The notes below the pieces were generated by a model that was not told where the DNA came from, ran no database searches, and saw only the letters and a program-made list of their open reading frames with translations. The position numbers and the translations under genes are program-made. A DNA stretch of 64,000 nt, from positions 1,922,001 through 1,986,000 of the forward strand of contig NZ_CP032762.1 of assembly GCF_003641205.1 (NCBI RefSeq), read 5' to 3'. Source of the stretch: Rhodococcus sp. P1Y. Lineage in GTDB: Bacteria > Actinomycetota > Actinomycetes > Mycobacteriales > Mycobacteriaceae. Positions 1 through 7,846 of this stretch are shown one piece after another. Within the stretch, counting starts at the first letter, position 1. The number at the start of each line of letters is the position of its first letter.

Positions 1-2
1 TC

Positions 3-296
3 ACTCCCAAGAAGATCGAGGAGACCCTCGACGGCGCGTGCCCCATCGTGGCGTCGTACGGAAAGAACGATCCGACGCTGATCGGTGCGGGCAAGAAGGT
101 CGAGAAAGTGTTGGCAGCCAAGGGTATTGCCCACGACGTGAAGACCTACCCCGGTGCATCTCACGGCTTCGCGAACGCCCTACCCGACGGCGCAGCAGGA
201 AAATTCGTCAAGATCACCGGAATGGGGTGGCGAGGCGAGCAGGCCGAGGACGCATTCGCGAGAGTGTTCAGCTTCTTCGGCGAACACCTTCACTGA
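3..296 (+). CDS. Dienelactone hydrolase family protein (3' part)
   Basis: This is the C-terminal part of an alpha/beta hydrolase; the 5' end lies outside the window and the frame is open from base 3. The visible residues include the late strand with 'PIVASYGKNDP', where the acidic catalytic residue usually sits, and 'YPGASHGFAN', which carries the catalytic histidine in the SHGF context typical of dienelactone hydrolases. Family members hydrolyse lactones or esters in the cytoplasm. The substrate cannot be told from this fragment. The stop overlaps the convergent decapeptide-repeat gene by a few bases. Confidence 0.8.
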   Translation, partial: TPKKIEETLDGACPIVASYGKNDPTLIGAGKKVEKVLAAKGIAHDVKTYPGASHGFANALPDGAAGKFVKITGMGWRGEQAEDAFARVFSFFGEHLH

Positions 297-1090
297 AGCT
301 CGTGTACCGTCTGCTTCCCCTTGAGCCACCGGTTCGGTAGCCGTCCGACCAACTCGCCCAACGGATTTACGGCCTGCGACAAGATCTCTACCGAATCCTG
401 CAGGATGTCGATACTGATACCCATGCGTTCGAGGTTCGGCGCGAGCTGGGCCAGCGTTTCCGACAGCGTGACCAACTGGTCCAGCGGACCGCCCTTGGCC
501 GTCAACCGTTCGATGGCCCCGCCGTCGGACAACAGTTGCTCGAGCAGTCCGCCCTCGGCCATTGCTCGCTCGATGACGCCGTCCTCGCGCGTCAAGAGTT
601 CGAGGGGGCCGTCCTTGGCAGTGAGGCGTTCGAGCGGACCGTCGACAGCGGTGATTCGATCGAGCAGTCCGCCCTCGGCCAGCAATCTCTCCAATGGGCC
701 GTCCTCGGCGAGCAGGCGATCGAGGGGGCCGTCGGTGGCCGTCACGCGGTCGACGGGTCCACCTGCCGCAAGGAGGCGTTCGAGGGTTCCCTCCTCCGAC
801 GTCAACCGGTCCACGACGCCACCCGGCGCGAGCAAGCGGTCCAACGGCCCGCCTTCGCGCAGGGCGTTGCCGAGGGCGCGGTCGTCGGAAGTGAGCTGCC
901 CGAGCTGCGTGAGCAGCTGCATCGTTCCGCCCTTGGGGTTGGCGACAGCGGCGATGTTGGCAGGGGACGCCATTCCGCTTTCGAGCGCGAAACGCGTCGT
1001 GGTGAGAATCGTCCCTGTCACCTCGAGGGCGGTTTCCGCGATGGCAATCCCAGCGCGTGCAGGCAGTGTGATCGCGGACACCCAGTTCAT
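290..1090 (-). CDS. Decapeptide-repeat protein of unknown function
   Basis: This is a 266-residue protein of unknown function. Its middle (about residues 80-205) is an array of about 13 uninterrupted ten-residue repeats with consensus GPLDRLLAEG. Position 1 is Gly, position 3 is hydrophobic, positions 4-5 are mostly D/E-R, position 6 is hydrophobic and position 9 is often acidic. The N-terminus (about 50 residues) is hydrophobic and amphipathic ('AGIAIAETALEVTG'). The C-terminus ('MGISIDILQDSVEILSQAV') looks helical. The strict period suggests a regular solenoid or stacked-helix scaffold, which is inference only. No catalytic motif is seen. It is convergent with the hydrolase and followed on the same strand by nothing obviously related. 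Confidence 0.8.
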   Translation of the reverse strand: MNWVSAITLPARAGIAIAETALEVTGTILTTTRFALESGMASPANIAAVANPKGGTMQLLTQLGQLTSDDRALGNALREGGPLDRLLAPGGVVDRLTSEEGTLERLLAAGGPVDRVTATDGPLDRLLAEDGPLERLLAEGGLLDRITAVDGPLERLTAKDGPLELLTREDGVIERAMAEGGLLEQLLSDGGAIERLTAKGGPLDQLVTLSETLAQLAPNLERMGISIDILQDSVEILSQAVNPLGELVGRLPNRWLKGKQTVHELQ

Positions 1091-1115
1091 GGAGTTACTG
1101 TAACTCCTGGACGCA

Positions 1116-1430
1116 TCAGTGCAGCAGCTTCAGGCCGACGACGCAGCCGACGATGCCCATGAGCAGCGCGATCTTGATCCACGACGCCGTCTCGTCGCCG
1201 GTGATCATCGCGTAGGCGACGGTCAGCGTGGCGCCGATGCCAACCCACACGGCGTAGGCGGTGCCAACAGGAAGAGTACGCATCGCGAACGCCAGACCGC
1301 CCATGCTGGCTACGAGGGCGACGGCGAACACGATCGTCGGAATAGGGCGTGAGAATCCGTCGGACTTGCCGAGGGCTGTGGCCCACACTGCTTCGAGGAC
1401 GCCGGAGATTACGAGAACAATCCAAGCCAT
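1116..1430 (-). CDS. sugE: SMR-family exporter of the SugE/Gdx type (guanidinium exporter)
   Basis: This 104-residue protein has four predicted membrane helices, the usual length for small multidrug resistance proteins. The essential membrane glutamate is at position 13 ('SGVLEAVWATALGKSDGF'). The sequence following the glutamate and the 'GTAYAVWVGIGA' motif in helix 3 fit the SugE/Gdx branch rather than EmrE. Gdx proteins work as antiparallel homodimers and exchange guanidinium for protons. The start is supported by a GGGAG ribosome site about nine bases upstream. A guanidine-III riboswitch lies directly upstream, which agrees with guanidinium as the physiological substrate. Confidence 0.9.
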   Translation of the reverse strand: MAWIVLVISGVLEAVWATALGKSDGFSRPIPTIVFAVALVASMGGLAFAMRTLPVGTAYAVWVGIGATLTVAYAMITGDETASWIKIALLMGIVGCVVGLKLLH

Positions 1431-1446
1431 GAGAAAACACTCCCAT

Positions 1447-1487
1447 GCACCGTCTTGTCGCTGGCCGGGTACGGTGCGCTCGTCCGC
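1447..1487 (-). promoter_or_regulatory. Guanidine-III (ykkC-III) riboswitch
   Basis: On the minus strand, just before sugE, the sequence carries GCGGACGAG, CACCGTACCCGG and GACAAGACGGTGC in the order and spacing of the published Thermobifida fusca guanidine-III aptamer, as I remember it. A perfect seven-base stem (GCACCGT with ACGGTGC) is present. The leading CGG can pair with CCG to form the class's pseudoknot. The conserved ACGAG, GTACCCGG and ACAAGACGG segments are kept. The ribosome site GGGAG follows immediately, so guanidine binding probably controls translation initiation of sugE. Confidence 0.85.
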
Positions 1488-1516
1488 TAGTCGTTAGGAC
1501 TGGTACCAAAGTACCA

Positions 1517-2194
1517 CTAATAGGCGTACGTGTTCGCCGGTTCCGGGATCTGTTCGACGCCTGTGACGGTCATGACCGGGATGTTGCCGGTCTCGGGCGA
1601 GGACTGCGCGACGGTTCCGCGCACCCGAAGCCACTCTCCCTCCAGCGGCCGGTCCAGGTGGATACGGATCGATCGCGCATCTGCGGCGCAACAGATGATC
1701 AAGATCCGAGCGAGGTCGACGCTGCCGTCGGCGTTCTGAACCCGCATTCCGGTCACCGTGATTTCCCGGCCGTCGAGGCTCCCAGCCGAGTCCCTCGCTG
1801 CCCTCTGAACGACGTCGAGGAGCGCAACCTCGGGGGCATCGCCGTCGGGAAGGGGTGGAAACGCGGTCCGCTCGATGGGTCCGGCCGACACGACGCGATC
1901 CGACACGGACGAGACCGTGAGGGCAGGAGGCTGGACGAGGAGAATCAGAGCGGCGGGGACGAGTAGCAACCAGTACGGACGGCTGCTGTGCGCATGGCCG
2001 TCGTCAACGGGACCGCCTCGTGCGATGTCTCGGGTGATTGCCACAGTAGCCAGCAGGACAATGAGAACTCCGCTGACCAGCAGGTAAGGATGCAGCGACG
2101 GTTTGACGTACCTCACGAAACTGCCGTCGAACGCGATCTTCACCATGGCGCCGCCGAGAAGAAGAAGCAGCACGTTCTGCACTTCGCGTTTCAT
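1517..2194 (-). CDS. TIGR03943 family putative permease subunit
   Basis: This is a 225-residue protein of the TIGR03943 (YcgQ-like, DUF1980) family, which is nearly always next to a DUF318 permease. The N-terminus has about three hydrophobic segments ('VQNVLLLLLGGAMVKIAF', 'YLLVSGVLIVLLATVAI', 'WLLLVPAALILLV'). The C-terminal half is a soluble extracytoplasmic-type domain with a conserved double cysteine ('ILIICCAADARS'). The start overlaps the stop of the permease by four bases (ATGA), so the two are translationally coupled. Families of this pair are suspected of metal transport, often zinc. No zinc-regulator site was recognised upstream, so the cargo is open. Confidence 0.8.
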   Translation of the reverse strand: MKREVQNVLLLLLGGAMVKIAFDGSFVRYVKPSLHPYLLVSGVLIVLLATVAITRDIARGGPVDDGHAHSSRPYWLLLVPAALILLVQPPALTVSSVSDRVVSAGPIERTAFPPLPDGDAPEVALLDVVQRAARDSAGSLDGREITVTGMRVQNADGSVDLARILIICCAADARSIRIHLDRPLEGEWLRVRGTVAQSSPETGNIPVMTVTGVEQIPEPANTYAY

Positions 2195-3213
2195 CGCGCA
2201 CCACCCAGGACCAGATATCCGGTCAGCGTTGCGCACGCGATCGCCACGACGAAGGTGATCGGCGCAAATCTCGCGACGAAGCCGCGCCCGAAGCTCCCCG
2301 CCTGCATCGCCATCAGCTTCACGTCCACGGCGGGCCCGACGACCAGAAACACCAGCCGAGGCAGCAGCGGAAGCATGGACATGCTCGCAGCGACGAACGC
2401 GTCGGCCTCGGAACACAGTGCCAGCACGACGGCGAGCACGGCCATCACGAGGATTGCGAGCAGCATCCGGCCGGCCAGGTGTTCGAGAATCGAGTCGGGA
2501 ACAACGATGTGCAGCAGAGCCGCAGCTCCCGCACCGAACACCAGAAACGCCCCTGCCTGCAGCAGGTCGTGCCTTGCGGCTTCGGAGAACACCTCCCATC
2601 TGGACCGGTTTTCGTCTCCGTGGTGTTCGGCCAAGCGGGCCGTGATCCACTCCGCCTTGCCGATCCGTGCCCATAGCCAGCCCATCACCAGAGCCGTGGA
2701 CAGCGAGGCGATGAAGCGAGCCAGCACCATTTCGGGCTCGCCCGGAAACGCGACGGCCGTCGAGACCAGGACTACCGGATTGATCGCGGGTGCCGACAAC
2801 AGAAAGGCCAACGCAGCCGACGCAGGCGCGCCCTGATCCATCAAGCGTCTCGACACCGGCACCGCCCCGCACTCGCAGCCGGGCAGCGCCATCCCTGCAA
2901 GGCCCGATACTCCGACGGCGGCCTTCTCGTTCGAGGGCAACACTCGCCGCAGGACCCTCGGCGACACGAACGCTGCGATCGCACCGCTCACCAGCACCCC
3001 GAGCACCAGAAACGGCGTCGCCTGGACGAAGACACCGAGGAAGATCGTCGCGCCGGTCCGCACTTCGGGAACGGAATCGACGACTGACACCAGACGGTCG
3101 CGAAACACGATCGCCAATACGAGCAACAGTGCGAATACGTGCATGGAACCGACTGGTCGGCGGGTGCGAACCGGCCGCTCCGTCTCCACCATTGCGGTCC
3201 ATTGTGCACTCAC
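2191..3213 (-). CDS. DUF318/YraQ-type permease
   Basis: This polytopic membrane protein of about 340 residues has eight or more hydrophobic segments. It carries the family hallmarks 'GMALPGCECGAVPVSRRL' and 'FLLSAPAINPVVLVST'. The paired cysteines in the CEC motif fit a metal- or thiol-related role, but no substrate is established. The start was set at a GTG preceded by GAGGA; an in-frame ATG at 3192 is also possible, and the frame stays open upstream into the divergent regulator. It forms an operon with the downstream TIGR03943 gene and is divergent from the two-component system. Function beyond 'permease' is not assigned. Confidence 0.78.
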   Translation of the reverse strand: MSAQWTAMVETERPVRTRRPVGSMHVFALLLVLAIVFRDRLVSVVDSVPEVRTGATIFLGVFVQATPFLVLGVLVSGAIAAFVSPRVLRRVLPSNEKAAVGVSGLAGMALPGCECGAVPVSRRLMDQGAPASAALAFLLSAPAINPVVLVSTAVAFPGEPEMVLARFIASLSTALVMGWLWARIGKAEWITARLAEHHGDENRSRWEVFSEAARHDLLQAGAFLVFGAGAAALLHIVVPDSILEHLAGRMLLAILVMAVLAVVLALCSEADAFVAASMSMLPLLPRLVFLVVGPAVDVKLMAMQAGSFGRGFVARFAPITFVVAIACATLTGYLVLGGAR

Positions 3214-3282
3214 CCGAGTCCTCACAGGAAGTTCACAGCGAGTGTGCAGCAAGCGAGTAGCTACCGGGTTCATCATGTACGA

Positions 3283-3981
3283 GTGAGCGAAACACCCGAG
3301 GCGCGCGTACTGGTCGTGGACGACGAACCGACCATCCTGGAACTGCTGTCGGTCAGCCTGCGATTCCAAGGATTCGACGTACAGACGGCATCCTCCGGCC
3401 CGGAGGGGCTCGACAAGGCACGAACCTTCCGCCCCGAGGCCGTGATTCTCGACGTCATGATGCCCGGCATGGACGGATTCGGTCTGTTGCGACGTCTACG
3501 TGCCGACGGTGTCGACGCGCCCGCCCTGTTCCTCACCGCGCGTGATTCCGTCGAGGACAAAGTCTCCGGCCTGACCCTCGGCGCCGACGACTACGTCACC
3601 AAGCCGTTCAGCCTCGAAGAGGTCGTCGCCCGTCTACGTGTCATCCTGCGCCGCTCCGGCAAGACCGAGGAGACCGCGCCGTCACGAATCTCGTTCGCGG
3701 ACATCGAACTCGACGACGACACACATGAGGTGTGGAAGGCGGGAGAGCCGGTTTCGCTGTCTCCCACGGAGTTCACGCTGTTGCGCTACTTCATGGTCAA
3801 CGCCGGCACTGTATTGAGCAAGCCGCGCATCCTCGACCACGTGTGGCACTACGACTTCGGCGGGGAGGTCGGCGTGGTCGAGTCCTATGTGTCCTACCTC
3901 AGGCGCAAGGTCGACACCGGCGATATCCGGCTCATCCATACGCTCCGAGGTGTCGGATACGTGATGCGGCAGCCGCGGTGA
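3283..3981 (+). CDS. OmpR/PhoB-family response regulator
   Basis: This 232-residue two-domain response regulator starts at a GTG. The receiver domain shows the acidic pocket 'VVDDEPT' near residues 11-17, the phospho-acceptor Asp57 in 'VILDVMMPGMDG', the conserved Thr in 'LFLTARD' and the Lys in 'DDYVTKPF'. The C-terminal winged helix (about 135-232) carries the typical 'LSPTEFTLLRYFMVN' and 'VVESYVSYLRRKVD' segments. Its last codon overlaps the start of the sensor kinase (GTGA), so the two form a coupled two-component system. It is divergent from the DUF318 permease, which could be a target, although this is inference only. Confidence 0.93.
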   Translation: MSETPEARVLVVDDEPTILELLSVSLRFQGFDVQTASSGPEGLDKARTFRPEAVILDVMMPGMDGFGLLRRLRADGVDAPALFLTARDSVEDKVSGLTLGADDYVTKPFSLEEVVARLRVILRRSGKTEETAPSRISFADIELDDDTHEVWKAGEPVSLSPTEFTLLRYFMVNAGTVLSKPRILDHVWHYDFGGEVGVVESYVSYLRRKVDTGDIRLIHTLRGVGYVMRQPR

Positions 3982-5375
3982 CAACGCTGCCCAAGCTCAG
4001 GGACGTGCCGCTGCGATTCACCCTGGTCGCGGCGCTGCTGTTGCTCGTGGCAACGGGCCTGTTGGCGTCGGGTGTGGCGGTCACCTCCGCACTCGAGCAG
4101 TCGCTTGTCGATCGTGTCGACAAAACCCTGTTCGACGCCTCGCGCGGGTGGGCGGAGCCGCGGAACGACGCCCCGCCACCGCCGAACGGATCCAGGCGGC
4201 CACCGACGGACTTCTACGTCAAATCGGTCGACTCTTCCGGTGCGGTGAACTTCGAGGAGAAAGCCGGCGTGGACGTTCCCGACGTCGACGGCATCGATAC
4301 CTCACGGCCGACAACGGTTGGTTCGGAAGACGGTGGCAGCACCGAGTGGCGAGCGCTGACCGTCACCAATTCGCAGGGGACCACGTTGGTCGCTCAGTCT
4401 CTGACGCCTGCACAGATCACGGTGGACAAGCTGATAGTCCTCCAATTGATCATCGGTGCAATAGTTCTCGCTGTTCTGGCGGTGTTGGCATATTTCGTCG
4501 TACGGCGAAGTTTGCGACCCCTGGTCGAGGTGGAAAAAACGGCGGCGGCCATCGCTGCGGGCGATCTGCACGAGCGGGTCCCCGAGCGAAGTACTCGAAC
4601 CGAGATCGGAAAGCTCTCGACGGCGCTCAACGGCATGCTGGCTCAGATTCAACGGGCCTTCGCCGCCAGTGAAGCGTCCGAGGAAGCAGCCCGCGCGTCG
4701 GAGGAGAAGATGCGGCGCTTCGTCGCCGATGCCAGCCACGAACTGCGGACCCCGCTGACCACGATCCGCGGGTTCGCCGAGCTCTACCGCCAGGGCGCGA
4801 TGAGCGACATCACGCTGCTGATGAACAGGATCGAGGGCGAGTCCGCGCGTATGGGTCTGCTCGTCGAGGACCTGTTGATGCTGGCGCGACTCGATGCGCA
4901 GCGCCCATTGGAAGCGACATCGGTGGACGTGTTGACCATCGCCGCCGACGCGGTACACGACGCAAAAGCAGTTGCCCCCGATCGCATCATCTCCCTCGAA
5001 ATGCTATCCGGTCCTGGGGTTCCCGAGGTGGTCGGCGACGACGCGCGGCTTCGTCAGGTACTGGGAAATCTCGTCGGAAACGCCATCCGGCACACCCCTG
5101 AAGACGCGACCATCACCGTCCGCGTCGGGACGACGGACACGTCGGTATTGCTCGAGGTTCGTGACACCGGACCCGGGCTTTCCACCGAAGAAGCAGATCA
5201 CGTCTTCGAACGCTTCTACCGCGCCGACAGCTCGCGTACGCGCGAGAGCGGGGGGAGCGGCCTCGGCTTGTCGATCGTCGCGGCGCTCGTTGCCGCACAT
5301 GGTGGTTCGGTGACCGTCGATAGCACTTCTGGCGCGGGCGCGACCTTCCGCGTGGAACTTCCTCGTGTGCTCTAG
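3978..5375 (+). CDS. HAMP-containing sensor histidine kinase
   Basis: This 465-residue membrane sensor kinase has a transmembrane segment near residues 12-38, an extracellular loop of about 115 residues, and a second segment near 155-180 ('LQLIIGAIVLAVLAVLAYFVV'). A HAMP domain (about 180-235) follows. The phospho-acceptor H254 sits in 'DASHELRTPLTTIRGF', with the N box 'LGNLVGNAIRHTPE', the G1 box 'VRDTGPGLS' and the G2 box 'GGSGLGLSIV'. The GTG start overlaps the response regulator by four bases. The layout is that of the TrcS/BaeS-like group of actinobacteria. The signal sensed is unknown. The stop overlaps the convergent MFS gene at a CTAG tetranucleotide. Confidence 0.92.
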   Translation: MTTLPKLRDVPLRFTLVAALLLLVATGLLASGVAVTSALEQSLVDRVDKTLFDASRGWAEPRNDAPPPPNGSRRPPTDFYVKSVDSSGAVNFEEKAGVDVPDVDGIDTSRPTTVGSEDGGSTEWRALTVTNSQGTTLVAQSLTPAQITVDKLIVLQLIIGAIVLAVLAVLAYFVVRRSLRPLVEVEKTAAAIAAGDLHERVPERSTRTEIGKLSTALNGMLAQIQRAFAASEASEEAARASEEKMRRFVADASHELRTPLTTIRGFAELYRQGAMSDITLLMNRIEGESARMGLLVEDLLMLARLDAQRPLEATSVDVLTIAADAVHDAKAVAPDRIISLEMLSGPGVPEVVGDDARLRQVLGNLVGNAIRHTPEDATITVRVGTTDTSVLLEVRDTGPGLSTEEADHVFERFYRADSSRTRESGGSGLGLSIVAALVAAHGGSVTVDSTSGAGATFRVELPRVL

Positions 5376-6745
5376 CGGGACTTGCTTCTGCATGCGAGTA
5401 CGACGAGTGCACCGACGATCGAGGCCGCAGCTGTGAAGATGACAGCGCTGTTCCAGCCCTCGACCAGTCCTGCGACAGTGGGAGTTCCGGTGGGAACTGC
5501 CAGCACGGCCACCACCGTCACGCCGACTGCGGAGCCTACATAGCGGGCGGTGTTGTTCGCGCCGCTCCCCATGCCCGCGCGTCCGGCGGGAACACTGGCT
5601 ACGGCTTCGCGTCCAAGGGCCGCGTTGAGGACTCCACTCGCCACACCGGCGATCAGCAGCCCAGGAAGCAACCTCGTCCAGGTTGAATCCTCGGACAAGC
5701 CGAGCAGAAACACCTGTCCCACTGCAACTCCCAGCAGGCCGACCGCGAGCTGCGTGCCGCCGGAAATGCTCGGCGGGATTCGGCGGGCGAGCAGCGCGGT
5801 CAGGACGGATGTGCCCGACCAGGCGAACAGCAAGAATGCGGCACCGAGGGCGTCGATTCCGTACGCGTTGCCAAGGAAACCGGACATGAACGACATCAGC
5901 GCGATGATGCCCGCACCGGTCATCAGTGCCGCGACGGTGGCTGCGACGAACGCAGGTTGGGTGAACAGTTTCAGATCCAACATCGCGGACGGGCTGCGGT
6001 ACTCGATGATTGCGAAGATGCCGAGGAGCACCGCGGAGACGACGAACAGGCCGATCGGAAGCGGTTGCGCCCAGCCCTGTCTGCCCTCAACAAGCGCGGC
6101 GAGCAGTGCGCTCACGCCGAGGCCCAGCAGGAGTGCCCCGACCGGGTCGAGACCCCGTGGTGTGTCGGTGCGTGACTCGGCGACGAATCGGTGGGCGGCG
6201 TAGGCCAGGGCTGCACCCGCGATGGCGAGAAGGACGTAGGCGTCACGCCACGTGGCTACGCGGTCGAAGCCGGCAGAGATCAACGGGCCGAGGGCAATAC
6301 CAGCTCCGACACTTGCACCCCATATGCCGCTGGCGCGGGCGCGCAACGGCCCGGCGGGATGTGTGTGCGCAATGATGCCGAGGCTGGATGCGACGAGGGC
6401 GGCGCCGCCGAGGCCTTGAACGATGCGGGCCAGAACGAACACCAGCGTGTTGGGTGCGACCGCACATGCAATGGAACCTGCGGCAAGGACGATCGCGCCG
6501 ACAGCAAACGTGCGACGACGCCCGAAATCGTCGGCGACGGTTCCGGCGGTGAGGAGGGCCGCGCCGAGTCCGATGCTCATGGAGCTCAGGATCCAGGTCT
6601 TGCCCGCGGGATCACTGCCCAGATTCGACGCCGTCGAATTGATGGTCGCCAGCGGTGCAGTGAAGGCGACGAGTGTGAGCAGGGTGCCCAACGCGGCGAC
6701 GATCAGCGAGCGCCTTTGGAGCACAACTGGGTCGGTGGTGGTCAT
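5372..6745 (-). CDS. MFS transporter (drug exporter-like)
   Basis: This is a 457-residue major facilitator with about 12-14 predicted helices. The motif-A region reads 'GTVADDFGRRRTFAVGA' near residue 65, followed by 'ARIVQGLGGAALVASSLGI', both typical of proton-driven drug exporters of the DHA families. The start is the ATG of 'MTTTDPVVLQRRSLIVAAL', about 80 bases from a divergent HxlR regulator that probably controls it. The frame remains open upstream, but that part overlaps the regulator and is not protein-like. The exported compound is unknown. Confidence 0.88.
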   Translation of the reverse strand: MTTTDPVVLQRRSLIVAALGTLLTLVAFTAPLATINSTASNLGSDPAGKTWILSSMSIGLGAALLTAGTVADDFGRRRTFAVGAIVLAAGSIACAVAPNTLVFVLARIVQGLGGAALVASSLGIIAHTHPAGPLRARASGIWGASVGAGIALGPLISAGFDRVATWRDAYVLLAIAGAALAYAAHRFVAESRTDTPRGLDPVGALLLGLGVSALLAALVEGRQGWAQPLPIGLFVVSAVLLGIFAIIEYRSPSAMLDLKLFTQPAFVAATVAALMTGAGIIALMSFMSGFLGNAYGIDALGAAFLLFAWSGTSVLTALLARRIPPSISGGTQLAVGLLGVAVGQVFLLGLSEDSTWTRLLPGLLIAGVASGVLNAALGREAVASVPAGRAGMGSGANNTARYVGSAVGVTVVAVLAVPTGTPTVAGLVEGWNSAVIFTAAASIVGALVVLACRSKSR

Positions 6746-6756
6746 CGGTACCCTTC

Positions 6757-6796
6757 GGTTCGGTGGCCGAACTGTAACCCGGCAATATGGTTCGGT
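6757..6796. promoter_or_regulatory. Repeated operator-like motif between the MFS and HxlR genes
   Basis: The 81-base divergent intergenic region contains two direct copies of GGTTCGGT, at 6757-6764 and 6789-6796, 32 bases apart (about three helical turns). The first copy is part of the inverted repeat TTCGGTGGCCGAA. The second lies inside a looser inverted repeat, ATGGT to ACCAT (6787-6807). HxlR proteins bind as dimers to inverted repeats near their own promoters, so these are candidate operators for the adjacent regulator. Confidence 0.45.
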
Positions 6797-6826
6797 CAAC
6801 AGACCATTTGAGGTAGGCTCGCCGGT

Positions 6827-7342
6827 ATGGCACTGGGCGTCGACTACGAAGGTCAGGACTGCTCGATGGCGCGCGCACTGGAACTGATCGGAGAGCGGTG
6901 GACGCTTCTGATCGTGCGCAACTCGCTGTTCGGCGTCCGTAGATTCTCCGACTTCCAGACACACCTGGAGATGTCCAAAGCCGTTCTGACGCAGCGACTC
7001 GCCGGCCTCGTCGATGCCGGACTGCTGCAACGTATGCCGCACGGCGGACGCGAGGAATATGTGCCGACGAGTGCCATGGAGGATCTGTGGCCCGTCGTGT
7101 TCGCGCTGAACCAATGGGGTGGCCGGCACGTGCCGTCGCCAGGAGGTGCGCGTCGGGAATTCCTTCACGCCGACTGCGGAAGCCTGCTGACGGGCGTCGG
7201 AATGTGCCCGTCGTGCAGGGTGGTTCCGGGGCCACGGGAGGTATCCATGCGTCCGGGTCCCGGCATCGGTGAAACCGCCCGGCCGAACGCAGTGTCGAAG
7301 GCTCTGCGTTCGCCGCGACGGTTACTCGAACCGATCAGGTAG
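6827..7342 (+). CDS. HxlR-type transcriptional regulator
   Basis: This 171-residue protein has an N-terminal winged helix-turn-helix of the HxlR family. A cysteine near the start ('[19 protein letters not shown]') is in the usual HxlR position, followed by '[19 protein letters not shown]' and '[19 protein letters not shown]'. The C-terminal extension of about 60 residues contains two further CxxC-like cysteines ('HADCG', 'GMCPSC'), which is longer than the minimal family and may bind a metal or sense thiol stress; this is inference. It is divergent from the MFS exporter, its likely target. The 3' end overlaps the convergent HIT gene by eight bases. Confidence 0.88.
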   Translation: MALGVDYEGQDCSMARALELIGERWTLLIVRNSLFGVRRFSDFQTHLEMSKAVLTQRLAGLVDAGLLQRMPHGGREEYVPTSAMEDLWPVVFALNQWGGRHVPSPGGARREFLHADCGSLLTGVGMCPSCRVVPGPREVSMRPGPGIGETARPNAVSKALRSPRRLLEPIR

Positions 7343-7760
7343 GTACGTTCGCGCCGTAGCCCAGGTCGGTGAGAGCCTCTTTGATCTTTACGGCCGCCTC
7401 GTCCTGGGATTCCGCCGTCGGGCTCGGGTCGGCGCCGGAGATGTCGAAGTTGCCCATCTCGTATGCGGGAAAGACGTGCAGGTGCAGATGCGGCACCTCG
7501 AGACCTGCGATCAGGAAGCCTGCTCGCGGCGCGTCGAAGGCCTTGACCACGGCCTGACCGACCTTCTGTGCCACGGCCGTCAGCCTGCCGAAGACAGCCC
7601 CGTCGACGTCCTGCCACTGGTCGATCTCTTCGCGCGGAACGATGAGCGTGTGGCCCTGGGTGAACGGAGCGATCGTCAGGAAACCGACGACGTCCTCGTC
7701 CTCCCATACGAATCGTCCCGGAATCTCGCCGCTGATGATCTTGCTGAAAATCGATGCCAT
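7335..7760 (-). CDS. HIT family protein
   Basis: This 141-residue histidine-triad protein starts '[19 protein letters not shown]', typical of the Hint/HIT branch. The catalytic triad motif reads 'HLHLHVFP' near residue 98. HIT proteins are cytoplasmic nucleotide hydrolases or transferases acting on adenosine phosphoramidates or similar compounds. The C-terminal extension ('[20 protein letters not shown]') is usual for actinobacterial members. The gene stands alone, convergent with the HxlR regulator. Confidence 0.92.
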   Translation of the reverse strand: MASIFSKIISGEIPGRFVWEDEDVVGFLTIAPFTQGHTLIVPREEIDQWQDVDGAVFGRLTAVAQKVGQAVVKAFDAPRAGFLIAGLEVPHLHLHVFPAYEMGNFDISGADPSPTAESQDEAAVKIKEALTDLGYGANVPT

Positions 7761-7846
7761 GGGCCCAGGATATGCGCAGGTACTCCCAGGAGACTGCCAG
7801 CCTCGACCCAGGAGGAACGCAGGGGAGCGGACGAGTCTTTTGTCCT

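Noticed and set aside
1517..3202. A 561-codon frame on the minus strand starting inside the DUF318 gene
   Set aside because: Only the last 225 codons are protein-like (TIGR03943); the rest is an out-of-frame reading of the permease.
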